Assembly: GCA_964019695.1 (NCBI GenBank)
Contig: OZ026530.1
Span: 36,318,835-36,382,834 of the forward strand
DNA: 64,000 nt
Source of the DNA: Loripinus fragilis
Taxonomy: Eukaryota > Mollusca > Bivalvia > Lucinida > Lucinidae
Direction of reading: 5' to 3'
In this document: one piece after another, positions 34,415 through 45,624 of the stretch
Layout: each line of letters opens with the position of its first letter
Position numbering within the stretch: position 1 is the first letter of the stretch
The notes under the pieces: generated by a model
Told to the model about the DNA's origin: nothing
The model's input: only the letters and a program-made list of their open reading frames with translations
The model's database searches: none
Position numbers and translations under genes: made by a program

Positions 34415-34520
34415 CTACAAATAGCACCTCCAATTAATTAGGCCTCCTTGTTGACTTGTCACGATGGCTCAAGGTGTAGGGCATCCGACTTCGGAACTGG
34501 AGGTCGTAGGTTGAAAACCC
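34415..34520 (+). repeat. tRNA-like SINE head, left member of inverted pair
   Basis: cacgatggctcaaggtgtag resembles an A box and aggtcgtaggttgaaaaccc a weak B box. The segment cctccaattaattaggcctc then ttgttgact matches, as reverse complement, the sequence at 36681-36775 (cttccaattagtcccccc, ttgttgact, gctggaggtcgcaggttg). The pair brackets the 34933-36553 element. Confidence 0.6.
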
Positions 34521-34932
34521 AGGTTAAGGTAGGTAGGAAGGTAGATGTCATATATGATGGGCTGCTGCCGTTTGCTAGAAAACTTCAATACACGCCATTT
34601 ACCAATACCGAATGTGCATTTCGAGGGTCCTCAAAATATGAATCAAATGAGATCACCATTCATGGAAAAATGGGAACTTTGTTCATCCTTTCTTCAAAAA
34701 GAGTTAAACACTATAGTCTCGTATAATCTTGATAATATTGATCATGATCATAGCACCACGACCGCTAGGTAACCACCCTATGCAACTGGAGCTTCATAGT
34801 TCAGCATTCAAAAACTCAAATCTTTCTATCTATCGATACATCTCAATCATCGAGGGAGACACCAGATGAGATTCGGGAACCAAGTGGAATCACATTTTTG
34901 TTGTTGTTTTAAGTTAAGTAGTTATTTCAAAA

Positions 34933-36553
34933 GGGGTACGTGCATTAAGGGGCTATTTTGTCCTCCCCCCCCATATGAGGTCAAAAAATAAAAGTTGCTC
35001 TTCACAAGTTTCTTCTTAATAGTTTAATAGAACAATAGCCAAAGTGTAAAAGTCTGGCATTGATTCGACTTTTACGGTTGAAATAGGAAAATGACCATTT
35101 TGGAGCAAATAAGAGACATGTCGTCGCTTCAGTGCTATAGTGTTCTATCTACCATTGCACAATGTTTGAGAAAAATGAGTTTGAAAATGTTAGCATCCTG
35201 ATTTTTGATGCCTTATTTATCACAGACTTTTGAATCATACCAGAGGGTTAGAATATATACATACTGTACAGTGTAAATGATCTTGGTTTGTAGAAATTTG
35301 TACCAAAATATGGAATTTACGGGCATTTTACAGTTTGCATATAGAACATTATGCCCTTAAAATCGCCTTCTGCGTTCAGTGCTATAGTGTTCTATATTTT
35401 CCTATAGCTTATTATTCTGTTCATGGAGTCAATTCATATACTAGTCTGAACAGAAATGATTATTTGTGCCTAAAAGTAGCCGATTTAGTCATTTATTTGG
35501 CATAACAGTACCAAACCGCACAGATTATGCCATTATAATTTATGTAATTGAGGTAATCTGTTTCTACAGTTAATGTTTCTGTCAGTAGGGTAAATTTGTA
35601 TAATATTTTAGACTGAACTGATTATTTGGACCTAAAAGAAGCAAATTTAACCATTGATTTGTAATTACATCGACACATTACTTCAATTTGATTAGTTTAA
35701 ATATGTGTAAGGGAGGAAATCTGTTTCTACAGCTTATTATTCTGTCCATGGATCAATTTGCGTCATAATTTTGACTGAGTAGATTATTTGGACCTAAAAG
35801 TAGCCAATATAGCCATTAGTTTGTCATAAGACCGACAAACCAATTCAATTTAGGAAATTTAAATTATGTAAGGGAGGTAACTGCAATTTTTAGCAATTTC
35901 TCCAAGGGAAGTGACGTTATGTAGATAGAACACTATGCCACGGAACTCATCAAGTCACATGACATAAATATCATGGCCATTGGATGAAAATCACTTAGAA
36001 CACTATAGCACTGAACGAAATTGTCTTTTTGTAGATAGAACAGAAAAGCACAGCGATTTTAAGCTTACTGGGAGGAGATAGGCAAATGAAACCTTCACCA
36101 GTAGATAGAACATTTGATCCCCTTTCAAACGGTATGCATAACTCTTTTTTTTACCAAAATGTCACTTAGAACACTATAGCACTGAGCGACGATGTATCAG
36201 AGGAATTAATATAGAGCACAAGCAAATACCAAAAAAATATTTTAACAGATGATGAGAATTATCACGGCACACAATATATTAAAAGGTTTTTTTGGTATTT
36301 GCTTGTGCTGATATCTAATTCTTAAAAAGTCGGTCTCCAAAATCCTCAAATTTGGCCTAAAATGGCAACTTCTCTATTTTAAGCCTATTTTGTCTGCCAT
36401 TTTGGTTACCATAGCAACCGATAAAAGTAAAATAAGTGCCAGAATTTTACACTTGGGCTATTCTTCTAATTAACCAATAAAATGAAATTGGTGAAAAGCA
36501 ACTTTCCGTTTTTTGCTCTAGAGGGGGCCAAAATAGCCCCTTAATGCACGTAC
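34933..36553. mobile_element. 1.6-kb inverted-repeat element with internal tandem units
   Basis: Termini ggggtacgtgcattaagggg and its exact reverse complement (ending 36553) continue into imperfect arms of 200 bp or more: aaaagttgctcttcacaag / ggtgaaaagcaacttt, then gggctattcttct / acaatagcc and agtgtaaaa. Inside, a cagtgctatagtgttctat motif occurs twice plus (35130, 35370) and its complement recurs at about 35925, 35993 and 36164. The centre holds three 163-bp tandem units. No ORF of note. It is probably a non-autonomous DNA element; the class is unknown. Confidence 0.88.
35398..35890 (+). repeat. Three 163-bp tandem units
   Basis: Units start at 35398, 35561 and 35724. Each has ttctacagcttattattctg, then gactga-c-gattatttggac, ctaaaagtagcc, a block near cataagaccgac and a final gtaagggaggtaatctg. 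They lie in the middle of the 34933-36553 element. Confidence 0.88.
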
Positions 36554-36680
36554 CCCATTTAGGTGTGTTAGTAGTGAGTGAGATAAGAAAATCCATAGCA
36601 TGTTTTATTGTGCTCAGAACCAAGCAATGTAGCAATTGGTTCCTTTTTTAACCACTTTAGTGTGACAAGGCGTTTTTTTT

Positions 36681-36775
36681 CAACCTGCGACCTCCAGCTC
36701 TGGAAACGGACTGTCTACCAGTTGAGATATTGTGACCAGTCAACAAGGGGGGACTAATTGGAAGTGTTACTTATA
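36681..36775 (-). repeat. tRNA-like SINE head, right member of inverted pair
   Basis: On the minus strand: ttgttgactggtcacaata, then ctcaactggtagacagtcc (A-box-like) and gctggaggtcgcaggttg (B-box-like). It is the partner of 34415-34520. Confidence 0.6.
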
Positions 36776-36778
36776 GCG

Positions 36779-36918
36779 GGGCCTTGTGGTCACCTGCTGG
36801 AAAAGGCTGACCACTTGGCTCTCGTTTGTGATGTTAAATTGTGTATTTGTCACTTTTCCTTGTGGCATCCTGGGTCAGGTGTGGTACTTGATTGTATCGA
36901 TTCCTGATCTTTGCCCCT
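36779..36918 (+). mobile_element. 3'-end fragment of the 49.6-51.3-kb retroelement family
   Basis: gccttgtggtcacctgctgg through ggtcaggtgtggtacttgat and tcctgatctttgc matches 51152-51283 with few changes. Only the 3' terminal ~140 bp is present, as expected of a 5'-truncated insertion. Confidence 0.85.
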
Positions 36919-36926
36919 TTTATTAC

Positions 36927-37800
36927 ATTGTACTAAACAATATGCTTTGTCCAGTATTCTTTTTATGATTTTACTTGAAAATATAGTAGTTCGACAAAGA
37001 TCTTATTTTATTCAATTTATTCAAACCTCCTTTAAAGATCCCCGATTTATTTCATCTGATCATTAAATCTTACCTACAATTATTATAAGGAATTTGTTTT
37101 GGTGTCAGAGTTTTGGTGATAATTCGCCTTATGTTTGTTCATTATACTATAAGTTCTGTTTGAGTTGCTGAGTGGCAACTTTTTGAGAAATAGCTGCCCA
37201 CTAGATTTACCATTTGTTCTCATTGTATTTTGGTCTATCTGCATTTTCTAATTATTATCACTTTCGTTTTAAGAGCGAGATATGGCTTTTGATCGCTCCA
37301 GTTCCTGTTTATTGCTTACATAATTCATAGCTTATAATGTGATTGTAGTACAAACAAGCAAACGACACATATTTGAATTTTTACCATTTTTGTCGACAAC
37401 ACTGCATTTTAGTCAATTTTACTAAACCCCATCCCCACCATTTCCGTCCCTTTTAAAACTATCTATGTAATAATCAGATAGGGCTGATTCAAGGTAACCA
37501 ATATTATTGTATGATATTTTTCACCCAATTATACCATTTTATATGTTTTTAATTGCTTTGTATCATGTAAAAGCTTCATTTTCTGATCTGACATTTTTTG
37601 CGGTGGCCATCTTGGATTCAAGTACCACCATCTTTAAAATAGGCCAATTTCGATTGGCTAATGATAAATATTCAATCACTCCTGCTCATGAACATTTACC
37701 AAGTTTCATGCTAATGAGAAAATATTTACAAGAAAGGTTTAAAGAACATAATCTGAAAGTCTCATGCTTGTATCCGGAAGTGTATGATCGTCCCAAAAAA
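36927..37800 (+). repeat. Dispersed repeat, copy of 31840-32480
   Basis: Plus-strand copy: aaacaatatgctttgtccag, gacaacactgcattttagtc, ttataccattttatatg, gcggtggccatcttggattc, gattggctaatgataa. It is longer than the other copy because of interspersed extra sequence. Confidence 0.82.
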
Positions 37801-37892
37801 CAGACATTTCCCGCTCCACTATAAGGAACCCTATAGCTTTGAGATTTTCTATGGTGTCCAGACCCCCTAACCCCCTCTGGATCTGCGCATGA
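37801..37892. mobile_element. GGATCC-ended MITE, right-end fragment
   Basis: ggtgtccagaccccctaacc then ccctctggatctgcgcatg is the right terminus of the family seen at 62453-62764. The left part is absent. Confidence 0.65.
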
Positions 37893-37948
37893 TTAAAGGT
37901 ACTAACATTTCTAGCGGTTTGGTTGCTGTTGTTTCTATAGCCAGAAAT

Positions 37949-38184
37949 GAGCCGAGACATGAGATTTCCAACAATGATGTATGTGCGACCAGAAAAGTCT
38001 CAGATCAGCGTGCGCATACGCGCAGTCTGATGAGAGCCTTACTTGTCGCTTGAATATTCTATGAGGGTTAAGCTACTGACTGAACATCATTTGGAGTTTC
38101 TAGGCTTAAAAGAAAGCTGCAGAGGCTCGTCTGAGTCTACACTTGTCAAAATGCCTCAATGTAAGAAATCACATGCCACGGCAC
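37949..38184. mobile_element. GAGCCGAGACATG-ended MITE, copy 1
   Basis: About 236 bp; left end gagccgagacatgagatttc and right end gaaatcacatgccacggcac. The interior has the gatcagcgtgcgcatacgcg palindrome, tcgcttgaatattctatgag and gggttaagctactgactgaa. Members also lie at 39347-39588 and 55879-56107. Confidence 0.9.
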
Positions 38185-38277
38185 AAAATTATGTTATTTT
38201 TGGTCAATTTATCATTGAAGGTGGTTCAAACGAATAATCAAATAAAATGAAATCCTGCTTATACAATTCCTTCAATT

Positions 38278-38300
38278 NNNNNNNNNNNNNNNNNNNNNNN
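38278..38300. other. Assembly gap (23 N)
   Basis: Exactly 23 undetermined bases. A conceptual translation across it would contain unknown residues and should not be used. Confidence 0.99.
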
Positions 38301-39346
38301 TCGAAAAATAAAAGAGCTTTGAATAGTTTATCTAGCATTGTTGAATCGTAAAAGGGCAACGAACTTTGTATAATGTTTGGACGCAATACCGATAGTCTGA
38401 CTGCTGTTGCAGTTATCACTGTGCGTAATTTGGCAACTGATGATATATCTATAAGGGAAGACTAAGTCGAAGTTCGACATGCAAAAACTATTAGAAAAAA
38501 TATACCCAGACCGCACAAAATAGGAGATACACATCTTCAAAATGCCAGAAATTAGTATGCAATGTTTGAACAAAAATGGATGAAAACTGTTGAAGTTACA
38601 GATTGCGCAATGTAAGGATCCCAAAAATGATCTAGACGTAATAATGTCTGAGTTCAACACTCATAAAAATACAATAAAATATAGTTGAGCAACTGTGTTC
38701 CTAGCCGCAGATAACAATCAGGCACTAACCCACTTACGTAAGTTTTAGGTCGTGACTGTCATTCAGTCTAAGGCCTGACCCATCGTCGTCGAATTTACGA
38801 GATTCAACTGTTGTATGTTAGCGAAACAATTTTAAAACCTTGAAACTAAAGTGGCCAAAAATTCAGAGTAGATATGGTACCAGCAAAACTCCTTAACCAC
38901 CAGACTATGCATATTTAGTAGGAAAGAGCGGACTGGAGGATCAGTATTGCAAGAGACATGCCACATTGTAATTCTAATATTATGGTCTTTGCAGTAGGAC
39001 TGGCAGTGCATACCTTTTGGTTCTACGTCAATAGAGAGATCTTTCTTGATGACCTCTAGCACTTGTTGACACCCGAATATGAAGGGCCAAATGTCCAGAC
39101 TAAGAACCACTGCCCCTTTGTGATAATGTAACTATTAAATCAGTTACATGTATGTAGTATCTTCATTCCTGTATTAATATTTTATCCCAAATAAGGATGA
39201 GAAATACATAAATAAATCTAAGCCTTTGATGTCCTTATATGAGATGAGCTTATTTTGAGGCCTTTATTATAGATGTGTGCCTTATCATTTAGTCTCACCG
39301 TAGGTACAAGAAACCTGCTCGAAAGTTTGAAGTTATTTGTCAATAA
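38301..39346. other. No gene recognised
   Basis: Minus-strand ORFs at 38328-38660 (110 codons) and 38832-39110 (92 codons) have no motif I recognise and no supporting context. They could be chance or eroded repeat sequence. Confidence 0.4.
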
Positions 39347-39588
39347 TTGAGCCGAGACATGAGATTTCCATCAATGTGGTATGTGCGACCAACAAAAGTT
39401 CCGACCAGCCTGCGCATACGCGCAGTCTGATCAGAGTCTTTGCTAGTCGCTTGAATATTCTACGAGTGCTAAGCTACTGACCGAGCATTATTTGGAGTTT
39501 CCAAGCCTAAAAAGAGACTGCACAGGCTTGTCTGAGTATACACTTGACAAAATGCCACATTGTTGGAAATCACACGTCGCGGCTCATA
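39347..39588. mobile_element. GAGCCGAGACATG-ended MITE, copy 2
   Basis: Left end gagccgagacatgagatttc, right end ggaaatcacacgtcgcggctc. It has the same interior as 37949-38184 (cagcctgcgcatacgcgcag, tagtcgcttgaatattctac). About 84 percent or better similarity by eye. Confidence 0.92.
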
Positions 39589-40759
39589 TGTCATCGCAAG
39601 AAAACCCCGAGTCGCATAACAAGAGCCCATAACAAGAGCCCTTATAAACTTAAGCAAAATTATCATAATAACACGTGTATAGGGAAATACTAAAATACCT
39701 AAAAATCTATCTGTAAATTTAGAATTAAAAAATCAAATTAAGAGATAAAATTCAAAATGAGCATCAATTATGGTAATTTGCAAAATGATTTAGCGAGCAT
39801 TGAAGAAATTTCAAACAATTTGCAAAACTTGAATCAACATCGAAATGCATGGTATAAGCGTGAAATTGTAATACATGAATTCAGCATCTAGCTTACGTAC
39901 TCGTACATATATGGGCATCATAGAGAAAAACGTGTATTCAGGGTTTGCGGAAATGCTATGCTCAAATCAAGCTGCTCAACCACAGTCCTAGCGAGAATCT
40001 CGTGTGACGTCCAAGTATTATGCATAACCCTTTATTTGCTGTAAGGGCATCTTTCTTTTTAAATATACCAGAGAGGGCACTATCTATCTAGTCATTTTAA
40101 CCTCTATAAAATGCCAACGTAAAGGTATGAACCGTCTTGATTGCAATTAAGAATATTTTTGAGTTCGTACAACACCTGTCCATCTTTTATAACGGTACAA
40201 CACAAGTGCTAGCATTGTTAAAGACCATGTTATCTCTGCGGTATTATGGGAATAACTCCCCTGTTCACTAGCACCTCTATTTTTCATGCCAGTTTGAAAT
40301 CATATTTTCGAAATAAATTCCTCGATTCATTGACACATTTTGAAAGTAGTAAAACTTATAAAATTTCTATGCCAATTTTGTAGATTTTTGAAATAACCCA
40401 TTTATATACATGAGCGGTTCCATTGTTTTATCAGATTATCAGGACACCGTCTGAGGCGCCGACGCTTTCCCTAAAACAATGCCTCTTATCATATTAATAT
40501 CATCGATAATGAGCAACAACTATGTAAACAATATAAACAAAAACAATAACACAAATAACGTAGAGCTTTAGCAAAGGGCACTCGCAGCTCAACCGTTTGA
40601 TGAAGAATGATATGAACGTTCTGATCTATTTTAAAAACAAGTTAACCAACAGAACTCAAAAGCCAGAGGTTTGGTTTGGACAGTTATATGTTATTCAATT
40701 TGACAATCTGAAAGTTATGGTACTCCAAGGAACTTGACAGCTGGTACACAACTAAAATA
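39589..40759. other. No gene recognised
   Basis: AT-rich. A 16-bp direct duplication (gcccataacaagagccc) occurs at 39610-39640. No other structure is visible. Confidence 0.45.
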
Positions 40760-40970
40760 AAGCAACCAGGTCTCCCTTCCTCAGAAAGATGATTGTAAAC
40801 TTGGAAAGGACATCAAGAACCCCACCACAGAACCAGGACATACATGTAATACAACCCGCACCCAATGGGAGCAAAACAAACTGGCAATGGACAAACAACA
40901 TATGAACCACTGCCTTAGAACGGACAACAGCCGAGACTACCGGGGTTTTGGGAGAGGGGTGGGGGCTTAT
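40760..40970. repeat. Dispersed repeat family, copy 2
   Basis: tcagaaagatgattgtaaac, ttggaaaggacatcaagaac, ccaatgggagcaaaacaaac, ccttagaacggacaacagcc and accggggttttgggagagg parallel 54300-54475 (cagcgtgatgattgcaaaac, caatgggagcaccaataaac, ccttagaactgacagaatgc, accggggaggggtgg). Confidence 0.7.
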
Positions 40971-41171
40971 TTTACCAGCAGAATCTTTGCTCTATATTCT
41001 TTGTCTCTTCTCTACCGTGTATTAGTATACATTTTTGCGTGTGTTTAATTTCTTGGTAAGTGCGTGGACGCTCACATTGGCAGCATCTCTTGATGTAAGA
41101 TAAGCTTAATTGGAAATGTTGGTCCACTCCCGTCATGCACTTTGAAACCAGGGCGGACAACGTCTCAAACT

Positions 41172-41632
41172 AAGGCCAGATTTTTTTTTTTATTAGTTGA
41201 TTTACGGGAATTGTTTTTCAGATTTAGGGTCGAGGGGACGAAAAAAAATGAATAAAAAAGCTCTGAAAATGACCAGTTAACTGGTCATTTTCAGAGCTTT
41301 GTTTTTTGTTGTTTTTTTTTGGGTCATTTTCAGAGCTTCTTTTTTTCCATAATATTTCCAGAAAAAACAGTAAAACTAGTAGGGCAAACCAACAGTCTGT
41401 ATTAAATTTTCAAATTTTCCTAAAAATCTGGACAAGACAATCACTTTTTACAGTGTCACTTTCAAAAACACAGAGAGAACCTTAAAAAATATTTTTTTCA
41501 TCATAACAAATAATATTTAGAGTCGGCGGATAAAATAATTTTTTTTTAGAAATTGAATTTTTTTTTCCTACTTTCCGAAAAATTACAGTAGGAGGGTTCG
41601 TAAATCAACTAATAAAAAAAATTCTGGCCTAA
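41172..41632. mobile_element. TTAGGCCAGA-ended MITE with central palindrome
   Basis: About 460 bp. Left terminus aaggccagatttttttttt then attagttgatttacg; right terminus is its complement (cgtaaatcaactaataaaaa, attctggcctaa). Near the left it contains a perfect 44-bp palindrome, aaagctctgaaaatgaccag then its complement (about 41259-41302), and a third copy of gtcattttcagagctt at 41323. Non-coding. Confidence 0.9.
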
Positions 41633-41886
41633 TAATCTTTAGTGACATATGGTTGTTAATTGACATTTCCCTATCATATACAATAAGGTATCGACTCTGT
41701 CCCCTTCTTTAAATATTGCACATCCGAGTGAAGCATAGGGGCCATTGTGAGCCCTTTAAAATCGATTTGACACTTACACATTGATTTCCTATAGTAAACA
41801 AATGTAACGAAAATGCTACGAATTTAGAAATATACCACTAAGAAAAGTCCCTTTCAAAAGTATGTATATTTGTTCCATAGAGAATC

Positions 41887-41915
41887 AGATCAGACTGCTT
41901 TAAGCAGTCTGATCT
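41887..41915. repeat. Perfect palindrome of the gatcagactgc motif
   Basis: agatcagactgcttt then its complement, 14-bp arms. Gatcagactgc-type palindromes recur in several MITEs here. Confidence 0.9.
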
Positions 41916-42416
41916 AATTCACCACTGCACGGTGATGATTGTCGTTTGTGATTATGAAAGCTTCTGCTAAATTGATCACTTAATGCGCATGCGCAAGGTG
42001 ATCTATGTCACCTAACTAGATGCATGTAGAAAGGTCTTGTCTTTATCCAAGCGCCTAGGCTGTTTGTACTCGCCATGGTCGTTGATGACGCGTATTGTTT
42101 CGAACGTAAACGTTATGCTGCCAGCTTCTTTGAATTCAGATGTAAGTTTTAACTGTTCGAGTATTTTAAATACTCTTGTTATGGAAACAAACAGCAACTT
42201 CCGAAGAAAATTGATTAGGGTCTTTGCAACAATCAGTGAAAATTAATTTATTTCCTCTTGAACGTAATATTAATTTTTGGCATTGACCAATCTATTATGA
42301 CAGTTATTGACCAACTTATTGACGTCGTGAGAAGCACCGCTGGTTCAATATGTTCATAAAAGGGTATCCTTTGGAAGCAAAGACTGCACCAAAGAATTGA
42401 AACTAGAGTGTGCAGA

Positions 42417-43196
42417 CTAAACTCCAGCTGTTAAGTTTTTAGACTTAATTTTTCGCAATAACTTTTTTTATCTTAAATTTTAGCAAAATGTGTTCGCAAT
42501 GAAAAGTATTCAGGAACATCTCCGCCAACTTCTCCAAATGGTTCCAACATCCTAGATGCTGCAAGTTCATCTGTGCTTAGATGCACTCTTTGAACATTTT
42601 AAGCAAAGCGCAAATAAACTTAGTCCAAGGTGTCAGTCAAAAAGTTACATTGCACCGCCCTAATTCAATTACTAAAGCGATGGAGGGCTTGTTCAAACAT
42701 AATAGAAATCGCGCCTCATTCGCTCGTGCGTTTAGCTAGTAGGGTCATCTCAAAACCGTTCATTTCATAGCACGTGCGTTAGAGAAAAATTGCACGTAAT
42801 GCGATAACCCAGCCTTTGTTCCTACAAATGAGCCTGCTTTAGGTTGATTCTGCATATGCACGGTAAATTCTGAGCATGTTAACGACAGTTTTATGCTATG
42901 CACAGCCCTTGATATGCACCGCTTCAGAATATTTTTGAAACTACCCCTTTCTGTCACGCCTATAAGAGTTATAGCTGTCAATAAAAGACTTAGAAATATA
43001 GGACGATTTCCATTTATTGCAAAATCTTCATCTATATACACAAAAAAACTGTTTGCGCCACAAGCACAAGACCATTTGTAGAAGTTGGCGGAAATTCTAC
43101 TCTACAACTTTCATCGCGAACACATTTTGCTAAAATTGAAGATAAAAAAAGTTATTGCGAAAAATTAAGTCTAAAAACTTAACGGCTGGAGTTTAG
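42417..43196. mobile_element. CTAAACTCCAGC-ended element, copy 1
   Basis: 780 bp with long inverted termini (about 130 bp): ctaaactccagctgttaagt, ttagacttaatttttcgcaa, taacttttttatct, ttagcaaaatgtgttcgc, and tccgccaacttctcc at both ends. The interior is non-coding (MINUS ORF of 93 codons without motif). A copy in the opposite orientation lies at 51731-52515. Confidence 0.95.
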
Positions 43197-43454
43197 CTAG
43201 TTTCTGCCATTTAGGCTTCATCAGTGACCCTCTAATAGTTTCAAGGCTCCACAATGAAACCCATGATACCAAAGGACAAGAAAATAAAATCTACACTATA
43301 GTGAAGGACAGGGAGACGTTCTACCGCCGCCAAACAGTCCCAGTCACCAGTTGTAGTGAAGTTGATATCTCATTTATAGTAACTTGTTATTCACACATTC
43401 TGACTTAGTGCGGACAATATTTCTTTTTTTACACATTAAATGACATTGTGTCCG

Positions 43455-43565
43455 TGCTGGTCCGCGTAGCGACGTCTATGACTAGTGGTGTCAATACTCT
43501 GACTTCTATCTACTGCAATACAGAGATAGTGAGGTCGAATCCCCATCAATAGAGGTTATTCTCAC
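43455..43565 (+). repeat. Possible tRNA-like SINE head
   Basis: tatgactagtggtgtcaata resembles an A box and gtgaggtcgaatccccatca a B box about 55 bases on. No folded acceptor stem is seen. A tRNA-derived repeat is likelier than a tRNA gene. Confidence 0.4.
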
Positions 43566-43911
43566 CCTCTCGCGGATTCAAAGAAAGCATTTGTCAGTTA
43601 CTGATACCTTAGAAAGTCATTGATAAATTTAGTTTCTATGACAACTCATTGGCGCTGCCATTTTGAATATATATTCAAATGCTAATGAGGTGCATTGGAA
43701 ACTTATTAATCTGCAAAGTATAATTATTTCAGGTTAAAACAATGCATTTTTTAGTATTATAATAGTCATCCAAATCAAAATGTGATGATTTTTTTTCATA
43801 TCTGATTTCATTGATTTTTTCATGTTTTATAAGGAGGGTCTGACGTCATTAACTCGCAAATATGGCGGCGATATTGGCCACTTCTTGTCAAAGTTAAAGC
43901 ATAATTGTTAA

Positions 43912-44109
43912 ATTGTTTGTTTGTTTGATTTGATTCTTTGCGTCCCAGTCTTTCAGTTTCGTCGGAACGGGTCTTCCTAGGTTTAACCATTACTAAGCAA
44001 GGATTAATGTGTCTTGCTCATGGACACAACGCAGTGACGCCGGTGACGCTAAAGCCCGCGGCCCTTAGGTCTCGAGTCAAGCACTCTACCACTGCGCTTC
44101 TGCGCTCCC
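43912..44109 (-). mobile_element. tRNA-derived SINE, copy 2
   Basis: On the minus strand: gggagcgcagaagcgcagtg gtagagtgc head, cttgactcgagacctaagg, tgcgttgtgtccatgagc, aagacacattaatccttgct and a terminus near ctgggacgcaaagaatcaaa. It is the same family as 12455-12741 and 48805-48960. Confidence 0.85.
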
Positions 44110-44629
44110 ATTTATTTGATAAATAGATTAACTCTGTCTTTTGGTGAGCAGTTCCCTTCAAATGAGTAATAAGAAAATCGGACTCCAAAAGTCTGTACCG
44201 TTTCGACCTTAATATGTCCGTTGTATTACAATGATTAATATGCATATTTCGTTGTTATTTATTCCCTATTCTTTGATAGTGAAAAGGCGTTTTGTTCGAC
44301 ATTTTATTAGCTCAATTTTTAACTCCAAAAATTAATTAGCCCTTCTTATGTTTCAATTTATTTTAAGACCGATCATTTATCGAATTTATTTGTATTGTTA
44401 AGGAGCCCTGGTTAACCGCTAACGAAACACAAAACCTTAAAGCCCTCTATTGTTTGTGCTTAAAGGAGCAAGGGTCGTGTATGGGATAAAAAGGGCCAAC
44501 ACTGAAAACCTGAAATTGTGTTGAATTTGAACAATAAAGACACAGACCGGCCTGCGCATCCGCGCAGCCTGGCCAGCGTCTTTGTCGGTCGTTTTCTGGA
44601 CAGTACAAGTTAAAAACGGGGAACGGACA

Positions 44630-44732
44630 AAAGCCCACTGGGACAAAAGCCCACTAGGACAAAAGCCCACTGGACAATATCCCACTGGACAAAAGCCCAC
44701 TGCTAAATTTGGCAGGGTGGACAAAAGCCCAC
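44630..44732 (+). repeat. Left array of 16-bp repeats
   Basis: Six units of ggacaaaagcccactg/a at 15-17-bp steps, one mutated to ggacaatatcccact and the last separated by about 20 bp. Translated it gives a GQKPT repeat that is not a gene. Confidence 0.93.
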
Positions 44733-45099
44733 TTTTTGAAAAAAAAAAGGTTTCAGTCTTTTATAAAACTGTTAACACTGATCAGACTGCTCATTTAAGG
44801 TAAGTCACACCTGCAGTGTGTTTTCACTGAATTTATTATTTCTCCTGCATATTGTGACAAACAACTTAATTTGGGTGTTAAAACGCATTGATATTTGAAG
44901 AAAACCAATTAACAGTTTGGGACAAACAATCTATTATAATTGGGAAACATATGTCTAATTAATCCAAATGACCTTTGATCTGGTAGTAACAATTAGCGTG
45001 CACTTTTATGAGAGGAGCCAAACAAAAAGAGATGTTTGAAATTTCAGATTTTAGAAGAAGGGAGATCCTTCATCTTAGATCCGTCTGTCCGTTTATCCC

Positions 45100-45410
45100 C
45101 CAGTGGGTGGGGGGGGGGTACTTTGATATTTTCATACATACCTAGGCTCTGGCTATTTTGGGGGGTTCAAAGTTTTGAATTTCGATATTTTGGGGGATTT
45201 TCAGAAGATTTTGTGGATATTTTTGGGGGGTCATCACAAAATTGGACTATAATTAGAGGACATTTCTATGCATTTTAGGGTTTTTTCTGAAGGTCAAGGT
45301 ACAGAATGGAGGATATTTTTTGGGTTGCTAAACTTCAAATATTTATTTGGGGTGCTTGAAATTCATGATATTTTTTTTTGGGGGGGGGGTGGGGGGGTGA
45401 ACAGTAGATG
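45100..45410 (+). repeat. G-rich degenerate tandem tract
   Basis: Units of tattttggggggttc/ttt recur, with G runs of 4-11 at about 45110, 45160, 45190, 45225, 45340 and 45377-45398. The plus strand has enough G runs to form G-quadruplexes in principle. It lies inside the 44609-45624 element. Confidence 0.8.
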
Positions 45411-45498
45411 TTGGGCCCAAGCCTACATATGAAGAAAAATGAGAGTACCCCCTCCGGTTTGTCAATCAGTTCAAACCTATCCCTGTTAAATGCATATA

Positions 45499-45612
45499 AG
45501 TGGGCTTTTGTCCTAGTGGGCTTTTGTCCCAGTGGGCTTTTGTCCTAGTGGGCTTTTGTCCAGTGGGCTTTTGTCCTAGTGGGCTTTTGTCCTAGTGGGC
45601 TTTTGTCCTACA
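45499..45612 (-). repeat. Right array of 16-bp repeats
   Basis: Seven to eight units of agtgggcttttgtcct, the reverse complement of the left array, with one shorter (tccagtggg) unit. It ends tgtcctacactc before the flanking gttaaaaac. Confidence 0.95.
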
Positions 45613-45624
45613 CTCGTTAAAAAC

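Larger units (their letters stand above)
44609..45624. mobile_element. ~1-kb element with inverted terminal 16-bp-repeat arrays
   Basis: Direct 9-bp repeats gttaaaaac at 44609-44617 and 45616-45624 flank it. Just inside them lie an array of ggacaaaagcccact(a/g) units on the left and the reverse-complement array on the right. The interior (44733-45498) is non-coding with a long G-rich tract. The flanks continue a palindromic MITE-like sequence (cctgcgcatccgcgcagcct at 44551), so the 9-bp repeats look like a target duplication. Class unknown; an 8-9-bp duplication would fit hAT-like insertion. Confidence 0.82.

Noticed and set aside
37098..37120. tggtgtcagag as a tRNA-Leu primer-binding site of an LTR retrotransposon
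   Set aside because: Only a short match, no LTR pair, no polypurine tract, and the sequence lies inside a dispersed repeat shared with 31840-32480.
38204..38419. ORF spanning the N gap
   Set aside because: Undetermined bases make the reading frame meaningless.
44582..44803. 73-codon ORF with GQKPT repeats as a structural protein
   Set aside because: It is the translation of the left 16-bp repeat array of a mobile element.
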